Numbered from the stretch's first letter, positions 40,368-49,770 are shown. The stretch: 64,000 bases of DNA from Aerococcus sp. (GCA_030528285.1 JAUMZE010000005.1:62001-126000), one strand, 5' to 3'. The notes: generated by a model from the sequence alone, not told the origin. Numbers and translations are program-made.

Positions 40368-42296
40368 TTATGCTTTCACCGTACCTGGGCGCTGTTTCTT
40401 CTCAACGCGTTTGCCCATGGTCATCTGGTCATTATAACCCCAGACCCAGGTCACAATAAACGCAATGATGATGGACGCAGCACTCGCTAACAGGAAGATA
40501 TAGAAACTCGAGAGGTCGGTTGGATTCTTAGGGTTGAAGAAGGAGGAGAATCCAATCAAACCACCCGTGAAGCCGTACATGGTGCCATGGAACAGCCCAG
40601 TAATAAATCCACCTGCTGCAGATCCAATCATACCGGAGATGAAGACTTTCCGGTAGCGGAGGTTAATCCCGTAAATGGCTGGCTCCGTCACCCCGCAGAA
40701 TGCCGAGATCGCCGCTGCGAAACTCAATTCTTTCGTGTCTGCTTTCTTGGATTTGAGTGCCACTGCGAGAACAGCTGCCCCCTGAGAGATCATCGTGGAG
40801 CAGATAATGGCATTCAGAGCCGTTTCTCCAGTCCCTGCGATTTGTTGCGCGACCAGTGGTACCACGCCCCAATGCAGCCCGAAAATCACTAGCAACTGGT
40901 AGAAGCAACCAATAACGAGACCGCCAGCCCAGCCCGAAACTGACACGAGCCAGTTAATAAAGACAGCAATGCCATTCGCCAAACCCTGAATCACTGGACC
41001 CGTAACCACGAGGGTAATCAGAGAGACAACCAGGACCGTAATTAATGGAATAAAAATCATATGTAAATACGTCGGCAGGACCTTCTTCAGTCGATCCTCA
41101 CATTTCTTTGCGAGCCAGGCTGACAGAATCATCGGAAAAATCGAATAAGAATAATTCAAGAATGAGAAGGTGAATCCACCCACTGTAAACATGGTCTTGA
41201 ATTCGCTCCCCCACTCAATCATTTGTGGATAAGCGAGCACACCCCCGATCACTGCTGCAATAATCGGATCTCCGTTCAACCGTTTTGCTGCACTGAATCC
41301 CACCAAGATTGGTAGGAAGAAGAAGGCAGAGTCTCCAATTGCGGATAAGGTAATATAAGCTGTACTCTCCGCATTCAAGAGGGCGCCTAATTGCGGTAGG
41401 GTTAAGAGCGCGAGTAAGCCTTTCAAAATCCCGGCAGCAGCGATCACACCAATCACCGGACTCATCGACCCTGTGATAAAACCGATCAAGTTGCCGAACC
41501 CGCGCACAATCGGATTCTTGCCATCATCCGCTGCAACCTGTTCCTCAGATTCCCCGCTGTCTCCTAATTGATCCACCACGGCTTCATAGACAGGCACAAC
41601 TTCATTTCCGATCACCACCTGATACTGCCCAGCCACATGCATAATGTCGAGAATACCGCGCTGATTCTTCAGGATGTCATCGTCTGCTTTGTCCTCATCC
41701 TTGAGGTAGAAACGTAAACGCGAAATACAGTGAATCACGCTATCCACATTCTCCTCGCCCCCGATATGTTCGATAATGAACTGCGCTAATTCTTCATAGG
41801 AGAGCTTCTTTGTGCGCCCCTCACTCTCCGCAGCTTTCAATGTGACCGTCGCCACTGCGGTTTTGGCGTGCGTATCTCCCTCATTCACCTCTAAATGATC
41901 CACGACTTGATCGGAATTCGTAATGAGCACCATAATTGTAGGATCGAGGTTATGATCTTCAATCTGAGAAATATCCATGGTTGCAATCACTTCACCAGCT
42001 GTAACGGTTTGATTCACATGGACAGGAATATCGAACGGGTCACCATTCAACCCAACCGTATCCACGCCCATGTGAACGAGGACTTCCATGCCATCATCCG
42101 TGACAAGCCCGATTGCGTGCTTCGTATCCGCAATCATCGCGACATGTCCGCTTACTGGAGACACAACTTCACCATCTACGGGAACGAGCCCAAAACCTTG
42201 GCCCATCGCCCCCTTCGCAAAGATTGGATCCGACGTCCGTTCAAGCGCTACGACGGCCCCATTTGCCGGCGCCAATAATTCACTTGTCTGTGCCAT
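40368..42296 (-). CDS. treB: PTS trehalose transporter subunit EIIABC
   Basis: A 642-residue glucose-superfamily PTS permease with domain order A-B-C. EIIA comes first (FAKGAMGQGFGLVP, phosphorylated His in VLVHMGVDTV), then EIIB (phosphocysteine in VIHCISRLRFYL, about residue 198), then EIIC with about ten helices (GLHWGVVPL, GVTEPAIYGINLRY). In B. subtilis TreP the EIIA domain is absent, so having it at the N terminus is a lactobacillus-type arrangement. The neighbours TreR and phosphotrehalase identify trehalose as substrate. A cre-like site and a TreR operator lie upstream. Confidence 0.92.
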   Translation of the reverse strand: MAQTSELLAPANGAVVALERTSDPIFAKGAMGQGFGLVPVDGEVVSPVSGHVAMIADTKHAIGLVTDDGMEVLVHMGVDTVGLNGDPFDIPVHVNQTVTAGEVIATMDISQIEDHNLDPTIMVLITNSDQVVDHLEVNEGDTHAKTAVATVTLKAAESEGRTKKLSYEELAQFIIEHIGGEENVDSVIHCISRLRFYLKDEDKADDDILKNQRGILDIMHVAGQYQVVIGNEVVPVYEAVVDQLGDSGESEEQVAADDGKNPIVRGFGNLIGFITGSMSPVIGVIAAAGILKGLLALLTLPQLGALLNAESTAYITLSAIGDSAFFFLPILVGFSAAKRLNGDPIIAAVIGGVLAYPQMIEWGSEFKTMFTVGGFTFSFLNYSYSIFPMILSAWLAKKCEDRLKKVLPTYLHMIFIPLITVLVVSLITLVVTGPVIQGLANGIAVFINWLVSVSGWAGGLVIGCFYQLLVIFGLHWGVVPLVAQQIAGTGETALNAIICSTMISQGAAVLAVALKSKKADTKELSFAAAISAFCGVTEPAIYGINLRYRKVFISGMIGSAAGGFITGLFHGTMYGFTGGLIGFSSFFNPKNPTDLSSFYIFLLASAASIIIAFIVTWVWGYNDQMTMGKRVEKKQRPGTVKA

Positions 42297-42311
42297 AGTA
42301 CCTCTCCTTTT

Positions 42312-42327
42312 TGTAAAACGCTTTCCT
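42312..42327. promoter_or_regulatory. Candidate CcpA site (cre) upstream of treB
   Basis: TGTAAAACGCTTTCCT fits the cre consensus except at its last positions and lies 16 bases before the treB start, between the gene and the operator. Confidence 0.6.
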
Positions 42328-42350
42328 AACTCATTCGACTACTATAGTAT

Positions 42351-42366
42351 ACTTGTATATACAAGT
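42351..42366. promoter_or_regulatory. TreR operator 1
   Basis: Perfect palindrome ACTTGTATATACAAGT, the known Firmicute tre operator pattern, on the treB side of the divergent gap. Confidence 0.85.
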
Positions 42367-42429
42367 TGTCAACGTAAATCATTAATTACGTTTAAAATAG
42401 TATCCTAAAAGAACTAATTCTTTTTATTT

Positions 42430-42454
42430 ACTTATCTATACAAGTTGTTATAAT
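42430..42454 (+). promoter_or_regulatory. TreR operator 2 and treR promoter
   Basis: ACTTATCTATACAAGT (42430-42445) is a second, imperfect tre operator. It lies between a TTTACT -35 box and TATAAT at 42449-42454, so TreR should repress its own gene. Confidence 0.75.
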
Positions 42455-42478
42455 AAAAAGAGAAATGAGGTGGAACCA

Positions 42479-43204
42479 ATGGCACACGTCAAAGCTGACA
42501 TGATTGCTCAAGATATCGCCACAAAAATCAAACACAACATTTATCCCGCTGACTCCTTCTTGCCGAGTGAGAATCAACTCACCGAACTCTACGGGGCTTC
42601 CCGCGTGACCGTCCGAAAAGCCCTCGCGCAGCTAATGGACCTGGGATTAATCCAAAAAATCCAAGGTAAAGGATCTAAAGTTCTCAACCTCGAACGTTAT
42701 ACGTTTCCTCTCTCTAGCATCACTAGTTTCCAGGAACTGAACCAGCAACTAGGCATGCATGCGACAACAGAACTCTTAACATTTCAGACGCACGATACCC
42801 TGCCCGAGACCTTTAAACCATATTTTGAAGAAGAGGCAGATGCGAGGGGTTATGAGGTGGAACGGCTGCGATTAATTGATGGAGAATCATACGTATTAGA
42901 TCAGGATTATGTATTGAATCCACCGATTACTAATCTCACTGCGGACGTTGCGCAAGGTTCGCTCTACGCCCATTTTGAAGAGGATCTAGGGCTTGATATC
43001 TCCTATGCCACCAAGGAAATCAACGTCATCAAGGTCCCTAACCGTGTTCACGACCTGCTCAAACTGGATCAGGAACTTGCGGTGGTCGTGATCAGTCGAA
43101 ACTATCTCTCCGACACCACAAAATTCCAGCTTACCCTGTCCTACCATCGTCCGGATCGTTTCCGCTTTGTAGATTTTGCCCGGCGTCAGCGGTTAAGTCT
43201 TTAG
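42479..43204 (+). CDS. treR: Trehalose operon repressor TreR, GntR family
   Basis: A 241-residue GntR/HutC-type regulator: winged helix (YPADSFLPSENQLTELYGASRVTVRKALAQLMDLGLIQKIQGKGS) and a UTRA effector domain that would bind trehalose-6-phosphate (QDYVLNPPITNLTADVAQGSLYAHFEEDLGLDISYA). The divergent treB and downstream treC, and two palindromic tre operators, support the name. ATG at 42479 chosen after GAGGTGG. Confidence 0.92.
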   Translation: MAHVKADMIAQDIATKIKHNIYPADSFLPSENQLTELYGASRVTVRKALAQLMDLGLIQKIQGKGSKVLNLERYTFPLSSITSFQELNQQLGMHATTELLTFQTHDTLPETFKPYFEEEADARGYEVERLRLIDGESYVLDQDYVLNPPITNLTADVAQGSLYAHFEEDLGLDISYATKEINVIKVPNRVHDLLKLDQELAVVVISRNYLSDTTKFQLTLSYHRPDRFRFVDFARRQRLSL

Positions 43205-43310
43205 CACAAATGAATATTGAATGAAATAAAGAGTAACAGACATCAAAAGCAAATAGCTGAACGTCACGGCATAAAAGTAATTATTATTTTTAAATAATTA
43301 GGAGGTACCT

Positions 43311-44978
43311 ATGGATTTCAAAACGCTCGGTCAAAAAGTCATCTATCAAATCTATCCCAAGTCCTTTTATGACTCTAATAATGATGGGATTGGCGATCTC
43401 AGAGGGATTATCGATAAAATCGACTACATCAAAAAACTCAATATCGATATGATCTGGTTCAATCCGTTTTTCGTCTCACCACAGAACGATAATGGCTACG
43501 ATATCGAGGATTATCGCCGGATCGATCCTAGGTTCGGGACGATGGCTGACTTCGAGGAGTTGGTCGTTAAACTGAGAGATATTAACGTGGATGTGATGCT
43601 CGACATGGTGTTGAATCACTGCTCAACTGAACATACTTGGTTCCAAAAAGCTCTCGCAGGTGACACCTACTACCAGGATTTCTTCTATCTGCGTCCGGGA
43701 AAAGACGGCAGCTGCCCGAACAACTGGCAATCCAAATTTGGTGGGCCGGCGTGGAGTCGGTTCGGGGATACGGACCTCTACTACCTCCATCTCTATGACG
43801 AAACCCAGGCCGACCTCGATTGGCATAATCCTCATGTACGCCGTGAAATGATCAATGTTGTAAATTTCTGGCGCAAAAAAGGGGTCCATGGTTTTCGTTT
43901 CGACGTGATCAACGTGACGGGGAAAGATACGGTCTTTGTGGATTCGACTAATATCGAACAGGAAAAACGTCTCTATACCGATACGCCGGTGGTTCACGAT
44001 TACCTCAAAGAACTCAACGCCCAGTCATTCGGACAGGATCCTGCTTCGATCACAGTAGGCGAAATGTCCTCCACCACGATCAAAAACTCCATTGCCTATA
44101 CGAAACCGGATAACCATGAACTAACGATGACCTTTGCGTTCCATCATTTAAAAACGGACTACGAAGATGGTAAGAAGTGGTCCAAAGCGCCTTTTGACTT
44201 CGAGGCATTGAAACATTATCTCCTCGACTGGCAGGAAGAAATTACGGCAGGGGGCGGTTGGCAAGCATTGTTCTGGAATAATCACGATCAACCTTGGGCG
44301 CTGAATCGTTTCGGAGATGCCAGTAAATACCGTGTGAAGTCCGCCGAAATGATGGCAGCAGCGATCCACCTCATGCGGGGCACCCCCTACATCTACATGG
44401 GCGAGGAATTAGGCATGATCGATCCGAGTTACCAGGAAATGGATCAGTACGTGGACGTGGAGGCGCACAATGCCTACCAACAATTACTCGCGGAGGGACA
44501 CACCACCGAAGAGGCTTTTGCGATCATTCACAGCAAGGCACGCGATAATTCCCGCGTTCCCATGCACTGGGACGATACACAATACGCGGGATTCAGCCAG
44601 GTAGAGCCGTGGTTACTGCCGACTGATCAGGAGCGCATCAATGTGACACGTGAACTCAATCAGGGCGGGATATTTGATTTCTATCAACAGCTGATCCATC
44701 TCAGAAAACACGAGGATCTTGTTTCAATCGGAGACATTCAGAGTATCCTCCGTGACGACAAACAGGTGCTTGCCTATGTCCGCACCCTCCCAGAACGAAC
44801 GGATCAACTGGTCGTCTTCAATAATTTCTACGCCACCGAAACCACCGTCACCGTGCCCGCGGAGTATCGCCAACCGGGGGAAGTCGTTATCACGAACGAC
44901 AAACGGACACTCAACGAACTTCCAAAACAATTAACCTTACAGTCATATGAAACCTTAGCTTTCAGAACGAACGCATAG
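43311..44978 (+). CDS. treC: Alpha,alpha-phosphotrehalase (GH13)
   Basis: A 555-residue GH13 enzyme that hydrolyses trehalose-6-phosphate to glucose and glucose-6-phosphate. Active-site regions: DMVLNHCSTEH (region I), GFRFDVINVTGK with the nucleophile Asp (region II), VGEMSS with the general acid Glu (region III) and FWNNHDQP (region IV). Its neighbours treR and the trehalose PTS distinguish it from oligo-1,6-glucosidase. A 105-base gap after treR and its own AGGAGG site suggest an independent or shared rightward transcript. Confidence 0.93.
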   Translation: MDFKTLGQKVIYQIYPKSFYDSNNDGIGDLRGIIDKIDYIKKLNIDMIWFNPFFVSPQNDNGYDIEDYRRIDPRFGTMADFEELVVKLRDINVDVMLDMVLNHCSTEHTWFQKALAGDTYYQDFFYLRPGKDGSCPNNWQSKFGGPAWSRFGDTDLYYLHLYDETQADLDWHNPHVRREMINVVNFWRKKGVHGFRFDVINVTGKDTVFVDSTNIEQEKRLYTDTPVVHDYLKELNAQSFGQDPASITVGEMSSTTIKNSIAYTKPDNHELTMTFAFHHLKTDYEDGKKWSKAPFDFEALKHYLLDWQEEITAGGGWQALFWNNHDQPWALNRFGDASKYRVKSAEMMAAAIHLMRGTPYIYMGEELGMIDPSYQEMDQYVDVEAHNAYQQLLAEGHTTEEAFAIIHSKARDNSRVPMHWDDTQYAGFSQVEPWLLPTDQERINVTRELNQGGIFDFYQQLIHLRKHEDLVSIGDIQSILRDDKQVLAYVRTLPERTDQLVVFNNFYATETTVTVPAEYRQPGEVVITNDKRTLNELPKQLTLQSYETLAFRTNA

Positions 44979-44981
44979 CAA

Positions 44982-45026
44982 AAAGGCATTACACTCAAAC
45001 TTTTTTTAGGTAATGCCTTTTAATTT
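44982..45026 (+). terminator. Terminator of treC
   Basis: AAAAGGCATTAC pairs with GTAATGCCTTTT across a loop of about 17 bases; T-rich on the right. Confidence 0.8.
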
Positions 45027-45067
45027 ATAAGAAATATTTTTAGTTACCTACTTTCTTGTTCTATAGA

Positions 45068-45169
45068 TTACTCCCTTTCCAATACCTTTATTTCCCGTTC
45101 AAACGCTTCTCTAAGATCAAGATCCATCAGTTGTTCCTGTAAATACTCCTGAAAGCTTTCATTCTGCAT
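45068..45169 (-). CDS. Small 33-codon open reading frame, possible truncated HTH antitoxin-like protein
   Basis: A 33-residue acidic helical peptide starting MQNESFQEYLQEQLMDL and ending in VLERE. The ATG has a strong, well-spaced ribosome binding site (AAAGGAGCG, six bases away), which is the main reason to list it. The opening EYLQEQLMDLDLREAFE looks like the N-terminal helix of HigA-type or other HTH antitoxins and may be what remains of one. No toxin gene is adjacent. Confidence 0.45.
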   Translation of the reverse strand: MQNESFQEYLQEQLMDLDLREAFEREIKVLERE

Positions 45170-45256
45170 ATGGCTCGCTCCTTTTACTCCTCTTTTGGCG
45201 CAGCTCATTATATCCCCACCCTCTTTCCTTGCATCCCCTCAGCCCCTGTGTTAGTT

Positions 45257-45270
45257 TGAAAGCGGTAACA
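45257..45270. promoter_or_regulatory. cre site upstream of gldA
   Basis: TGAAAGCGGTAACA matches the CcpA cre consensus TGNAANCGNWNNCW at every fixed position, 40 bases before the gldA ATG. Glycerol genes are classic catabolite-repression targets. Confidence 0.8.
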
Positions 45271-45309
45271 ATTACTTGTTTTTTTGGTGTCTAGGAGGCT
45301 CATATATTC

Positions 45310-46410
45310 ATGGAAAAAGTTTTTAGCAGTCCTTCGCATTACGTCCAAGGAAAAAACATTTTGTTAACAGGTGCCAAATACTTCGAAGCACTGGGTCACA
45401 CGCCACTGTTGATCACGGATGATGACGTATGGGAAATCATCGGTGAGAAGTTCGTGAAATCTCTCAGTGACGCCGGGCTCGACATTCAGCGCGAATCATT
45501 CAACGGTGAGGCATCAGATCATGAAATCCAGCGTATCAAACAGGTTGCCGAAGATCACCAAGCCGATTTCATTATCGGTCTCGGTGGTGGGAAAACGAGT
45601 GATACCGCTAAGGCTGTGGCGGACGAATTAGCCCTCCCCGTTGCGATCGCCCCAACGCTGGCTTCCACAGATGCGCCAACGTCTGCTCTATCCGTGATCT
45701 ATACGGACGAGGGAAATTTCGAGAAATATCGTTTCTACGACAAGAACCCGGACCTTGTGATTGTGGATACACAGGTAGTGGCTCAAGCACCGGCGAAGTT
45801 CCTCGCATTCGGGATTGGCGATGCCTCTGCAACCTATGTAGAAGCGCGCGCCGTTGCGGAAGGCTACAACAAGAACATGCTGGGAGGAGCTAGTCCACTC
45901 GCGGCTCAGGTCATCGCCAAACAGTGCATGGAGACCATTTTTAAATATGGGATCCAAGCTGTCGCAGCCAACGAAGCGCATGTCGTGACGTCCGCCCTGG
46001 AAGCTGTCGTGGAAGCAAACACCTTGATGAGCGGGCTCGGATTCGAGAGCAGTGGACTCGCGGCGGCCCACGCGATTCACGACGGATTCACCGCATTAGA
46101 CGGCCCGGTCCACCGCAAAGGGCACGGAGAAAAGGTCGCTTATGGTGTCTTAACGGAACTCTTCCTCGAGAATCGTGACAAAGCTGAAATCGATCAATAT
46201 ATTACCTTCTACAAAGCCCTCCATCTGCCAACGACCCTAGAAGAACTCGGTTTAGGAGCGGCTTCCTATGAAGATCTCCTCAAAGTTGGCCAACAAGCAA
46301 CGATCGATGCGGAAACGATGACGGAAATGCCGTTTGATGTTACAGCTGAAGATGTCGCGGAGGCACTCCTCGCTGTGAACCAATATGTCACAACGCATTA
46401 CGGCCACTGA
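45310..46410 (+). CDS. gldA: Glycerol dehydrogenase
   Basis: A 366-residue NAD+-dependent, zinc-containing iron-type alcohol dehydrogenase that oxidises glycerol to dihydroxyacetone. GLGGGKTSDTAKAVA binds NAD, TLASTDAPTSALSVIY is the GldA signature, and the zinc ligands appear in GIGDASATYVEA (Asp), AAAHAIHDGF (His) and HRKGHGEKVAYG (His). The dihydroxyacetone kinase genes downstream complete the oxidative route to dihydroxyacetone phosphate. It has its own terminator. Confidence 0.95.
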   Translation: MEKVFSSPSHYVQGKNILLTGAKYFEALGHTPLLITDDDVWEIIGEKFVKSLSDAGLDIQRESFNGEASDHEIQRIKQVAEDHQADFIIGLGGGKTSDTAKAVADELALPVAIAPTLASTDAPTSALSVIYTDEGNFEKYRFYDKNPDLVIVDTQVVAQAPAKFLAFGIGDASATYVEARAVAEGYNKNMLGGASPLAAQVIAKQCMETIFKYGIQAVAANEAHVVTSALEAVVEANTLMSGLGFESSGLAAAHAIHDGFTALDGPVHRKGHGEKVAYGVLTELFLENRDKAEIDQYITFYKALHLPTTLEELGLGAASYEDLLKVGQQATIDAETMTEMPFDVTAEDVAEALLAVNQYVTTHYGH

Positions 46411-46432
46411 TCGATTGAACGTTTGATTACCT

Positions 46433-46467
46433 GGCACGCCCATTCGTTTGTGGCGTGCCTTTTTTAT
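46433..46467 (+). terminator. Terminator of gldA
   Basis: GGCACGCC (46433-46440) pairs with GGCGTGCC (46452-46459), followed by six T. Confidence 0.9.
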
Positions 46468-46566
46468 CGAGTGGGAAGCGCTTTAGCAGAGCTCAAACGC
46501 TTGTTATAATGTATAAAGGAAGTGGAGCCTGCCATTCATAGCTCCAAGAAAGAAGGTCATTTTTAC

Positions 46567-46956
46567 ATGAAAAATGCGATTGTACTGATTTCTCATAGTA
46601 AAGCCATTACAGATGGATTGAAACAGCTGATTGAAACGATGGTGAACTTCGACAGAGATACCCTCGCTGTCTATTCCGCAGGTGGGAGTGACGAGGGCGA
46701 GATCGGCACAACGCCCATGGTTGTTTTGGACCAATTCAACCAAGCCAAAGCTGCCGATCATGTCTATGTGTTTACGGATATGGGGAGTGCAGTAATGTCG
46801 GCAGAAACAGCGCTCAGTTTCATGGAAGACGCGGAGCAGAAACATTTCACTTTATTGACGGACGCCCCACTCGTGGAGGGTGCATATGTGGCGAGCGTTC
46901 AGTGCTCCATTGACGCCACCCAGGAACAAGTGATTCAAGCCGTTAAGGAGGCCTAA
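46567..46956 (+). CDS. dhaM: Dihydroxyacetone kinase phosphotransfer subunit DhaM
   Basis: A 129-residue EIIA-mannose-like protein that passes phosphate from HPr to DhaL-ADP. The phosphorylated histidine is in IVLISHSKAI near residue 9; YSAGGSDEGEIGTTP and FTDMGSAVMSAE are the DhaM motifs. It is the short single-domain form, without the HPr and EI extensions of E. coli DhaM. The ATG at 46567 follows GAAGG. It is first in the cluster, three bases before dhaK. A TATAAT at about 46503 and an AAGCGCTT palindrome (46477-46484, cre-like) lie upstream. Confidence 0.9.
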   Translation: MKNAIVLISHSKAITDGLKQLIETMVNFDRDTLAVYSAGGSDEGEIGTTPMVVLDQFNQAKAADHVYVFTDMGSAVMSAETALSFMEDAEQKHFTLLTDAPLVEGAYVASVQCSIDATQEQVIQAVKEA

Positions 46957-46959
46957 CGC

Positions 46960-47958
46960 ATGAAAAAGCTCATTAATAATCCAAGCAATGTTGTTGAAGA
47001 AATGCTGGAGGGGTTGGTGAGTGCCCATAGCGACCAGCTCGAACGCCTCGAAGACACCCACGCCGTTCATCGTAAACAGGATGACGAATCGATTGTCGGG
47101 CTCGTTTCCGGTGGCGGTTCCGGGCATGAACCAGCACATGCGGGTTTTGTCGGGGACGGGATGTTATCGGCGGCCGTGCTCGGGGAAGTGTTCACCTCAC
47201 CAACGCCAGATCAGATCCTTGAAGCCATTAAAGCGAGCGATCATGGGCAAGGGGTGTTCCTCATCGTGAAGAACTACTCCGGTGACGTGATGAACTTCCA
47301 GCTCGCCGAAGAACTGGCGCAGATGGAAGAGATCACCGTGGACCATGTGATTGTGGAGGATGATATCGCAATTGAACCCCTCGAAAATAAGAATAAACGC
47401 CGTGGGATTGCGGGGACCGTCCTCATGCACAAGATCCTCGGCTATTATGCGCGCGAAGGTCAATCGGTCGCAGAACTGAAAGAAATCGCAGAGCATGTTA
47501 TGAGTGAACTCAAGACGATCGGGCTCGCCCTCACTGCCGCAACCGTCCCAGAAGTTGGGAAACCCGGCTTTGCGATCGCAGATGATGAATTCGAGTTTGG
47601 GATTGGGATCCATGGTGAACCCGGCTACAAACGTGAAAAACTGATGTCTTCTCATGACATGGCCAAGGAACTCATCCATCAATTGAAGGACGAATTCCAC
47701 TGGCAAGCGGGAGACCATTATGCGGTGCTCGTGAACGGCATGGGGAGCACCCCGCAGATGGAACTGTATCTCTTCTGGAACGATATCCGTATCCTGTTAG
47801 AATCAGAGGGTATCACGGTTGATTTCGTTCGCGTGGAGGAATGGATGACCAGTATCGACATGGCCGGTGCGTCTCTCACCATGCTTCATTTGGATGATCT
47901 AGATTGGCTGACCGCCCTCAATTCGCCAGTACACACGATCGCATGGAATAATGAATAA
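46960..47958 (+). CDS. dhaK: Dihydroxyacetone kinase substrate-binding subunit DhaK
   Basis: A 332-residue subunit that binds dihydroxyacetone covalently as a hemiaminal. The binding histidine is in GIGIHGEPGY (about residue 218), and SGGGSGHEPAH and KNYSGDVMNF are the family motifs. Length is normal. It is followed by an unusual 118-base gap with an RNA-like fold before dhaL. Confidence 0.95.
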   Translation: MKKLINNPSNVVEEMLEGLVSAHSDQLERLEDTHAVHRKQDDESIVGLVSGGGSGHEPAHAGFVGDGMLSAAVLGEVFTSPTPDQILEAIKASDHGQGVFLIVKNYSGDVMNFQLAEELAQMEEITVDHVIVEDDIAIEPLENKNKRRGIAGTVLMHKILGYYAREGQSVAELKEIAEHVMSELKTIGLALTAATVPEVGKPGFAIADDEFEFGIGIHGEPGYKREKLMSSHDMAKELIHQLKDEFHWQAGDHYAVLVNGMGSTPQMELYLFWNDIRILLESEGITVDFVRVEEWMTSIDMAGASLTMLHLDDLDWLTALNSPVHTIAWNNE

Positions 47959-47975
47959 AACAGGCTAAGGAAAAC

Positions 47976-48047
47976 GCTGTAAATGGTATGATAGGCTGTG
48001 CATCGAGGTAATAAACTCCCTCGATACATAGCTAATTCCTTTACAGC
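47976..48047 (+). other. Two-part hairpin structure between dhaK and dhaL
   Basis: An outer stem GCTGTAAA (47976-47983) with TTTACAGC (48040-48047) encloses an inner stem ATCGAGG (48002-48008) with CCTCGAT (48018-48024). No U run follows, so it is not a terminator. It could set mRNA stability or the DhaK:DhaL ratio. Confidence 0.5.
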
Positions 48048-48076
48048 TCCCCTCATAATCAAGAAAGGATGATTCG

Positions 48077-48655
48077 ATGACAACAGTAAATCTCAAAAAC
48101 TGGTTTGATGACTGGTTCGACCAGCTCGAACAGCAGAAAGCCTACCTCAGTGACCTCGACCAAACCATTGGCGACGGCGATCATGGCAACAATATGGCGC
48201 GCGGGGCCGCTGCCGCGAAGGGAAGTATTCAAAGTGTGGAAGACGTGAGTGACACTGACCTTATGAAGAAAGTTGCGATGGCCTTTATGAGTAAGGTGGG
48301 CGGGGCAAGTGGCCCTTTGTATGGGTCCGCCTTTCTCGCGATGTCTCAGGCCTTTTCCGCGGGCAAATCGCTCCCAGACGCGCTCAGTGCCGGCCTCGAC
48401 AAGATCAAAGCACTCGGCAAATCCGAAGCAGGACAGAAAACCATGATTGACATGTGGGCACCTGCCATCGATGCCCTCCAAAACGACACCCTCAGCGAAG
48501 AAACACTGGACGACGCTACCGAAAAAGTCACTGCCATGAAAGCTGAAAAAGGGCGTGCCTCCTATTATGGCGAACGTTCCATTGGCGAAAAAGATCCCGG
48601 TGCAGAATCGAGCCGCTATCTCTTCAGCGCGTTGATTAAGGAACTCAATGCCTAA
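48077..48655 (+). CDS. dhaL: Dihydroxyacetone kinase ADP-binding subunit DhaL
   Basis: A 192-residue helical subunit holding ADP and two magnesium ions. The metal-binding aspartates are in LDQTIGDGDHGNNMARG, and VGGASGPLYGSAF contacts the nucleotide. It completes the PTS-dependent DhaKLM enzyme with the two preceding genes. AAAGGATG precedes the ATG. The unit ends at a strong terminator. Confidence 0.94.
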   Translation: MTTVNLKNWFDDWFDQLEQQKAYLSDLDQTIGDGDHGNNMARGAAAAKGSIQSVEDVSDTDLMKKVAMAFMSKVGGASGPLYGSAFLAMSQAFSAGKSLPDALSAGLDKIKALGKSEAGQKTMIDMWAPAIDALQNDTLSEETLDDATEKVTAMKAEKGRASYYGERSIGEKDPGAESSRYLFSALIKELNA

Positions 48656-48676
48656 GTCAGTATACGAGACTAAGCT

Positions 48677-48739
48677 AAAATGGACATCCCCGCTGAACCC
48701 TCTCATAGCGGTTCTAGCGGTGTGGATGTCCATTTTTTG
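48677..48739 (+). terminator. Terminator of the dha operon
   Basis: AAAATGGACATCC pairs with GGATGTCCATTTT, followed by T; an inner stem (CCGCT/AGCGG) extends it. Works in both directions. Confidence 0.88.
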
Positions 48740-48888
48740 TTTGCCTGATAATCTCATTTTATGATATTAGCAATCCGTGTTGTTTGATATTCCAGTAAGT
48801 TTATTGAAAATCAGCGGTTATTTTTCAAAGAGGGTGGGAAAATCGTTTACAATGGATCTAACTCTCACATTAGAAAGGATCCTCCCAC

Positions 48889-49770
48889 ATGACTCAATAC
48901 ACAGTCACTCAATATACCGTTGATGAAATTCCAGTCACCGAATATGTGCCGGCTGATCAAATGAACCAACCTCTCCCGCTCATTTTCTTCTATCATGGGT
49001 GGGAGAGTTTCACCGAAGCTTGCGCGACTCATGCCCTGGAACTGGTAAAGCAGGGATTTCGCGTGGTGCTCCCGGATAATTACGACCACGGTTTGCGCCA
49101 TGACCCTAATGATCTGCGCACCCCGCTCACATTCCTGGAAACCCTCCAAAAAAACGTCCAGGAATTTCCGACCCTCCTCGCCTACTACCAGGGGCAGGGG
49201 CTCACGACAGATTTCATCGGCGTCTCAGGCCTCTCCATGGGCGGGATCACGACGAATATGTTACTGACCCAGTATCCAGAAATCACGGCAGCTGGGGCAT
49301 TAGAGGGCACGCCATCGATCACGGGTTTCATCGCCTACCTCATAGACCAGGCCAAACATGCGGATCCAAAACTCATCGAAGCACTAGGATTATCCGCGAT
49401 GAAAGACGCTGCGCCAGATCTTATCAATCAATTTCCAGCTCTCGATCTGAGCAGTCAGCCAGAAAAACTCGCCGGGCGCCCGCTCCTCCTCTGGCACGCC
49501 AAGGACGACGATATTGTGCCGGTGAACGACGATATTGTGTTCTACAATGCGAACGCGAAAAACGACGCTGCCAAGAACCTCCATCTCGTGCTCAACCATT
49601 CCGGTGGCCATCACGTGCCGTACCATGCATCGGTGCGCCTCGCTGCCTTCTTCAAATCCGCTCTCAATAATACCGATCCCGACGCACTCTGGAAAGACAC
49701 AGAAAGTAGGATGACTCAGCGTTTAGGCGATCATCGTGAAAAAGCAGGAAACTATGAGGTCATTGGGTAA
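48889..49770 (+). CDS. Alpha/beta hydrolase, YitV-like esterase
   Basis: A 293-residue serine hydrolase. The oxyanion region is LIFFYHGWESF, the nucleophile elbow GVSGLSMGGITTN contains the serine, and a late aspartate (WHAKDDDIVP) and histidine (LNHSGGHHVPYH) complete the triad. It most resembles YitV-type carboxylesterases of bacilli; substrate unknown. Monocistronic, with AGAAAGGATCC before the ATG. Confidence 0.82.
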   Translation: MTQYTVTQYTVDEIPVTEYVPADQMNQPLPLIFFYHGWESFTEACATHALELVKQGFRVVLPDNYDHGLRHDPNDLRTPLTFLETLQKNVQEFPTLLAYYQGQGLTTDFIGVSGLSMGGITTNMLLTQYPEITAAGALEGTPSITGFIAYLIDQAKHADPKLIEALGLSAMKDAAPDLINQFPALDLSSQPEKLAGRPLLLWHAKDDDIVPVNDDIVFYNANAKNDAAKNLHLVLNHSGGHHVPYHASVRLAAFFKSALNNTDPDALWKDTESRMTQRLGDHREKAGNYEVIG

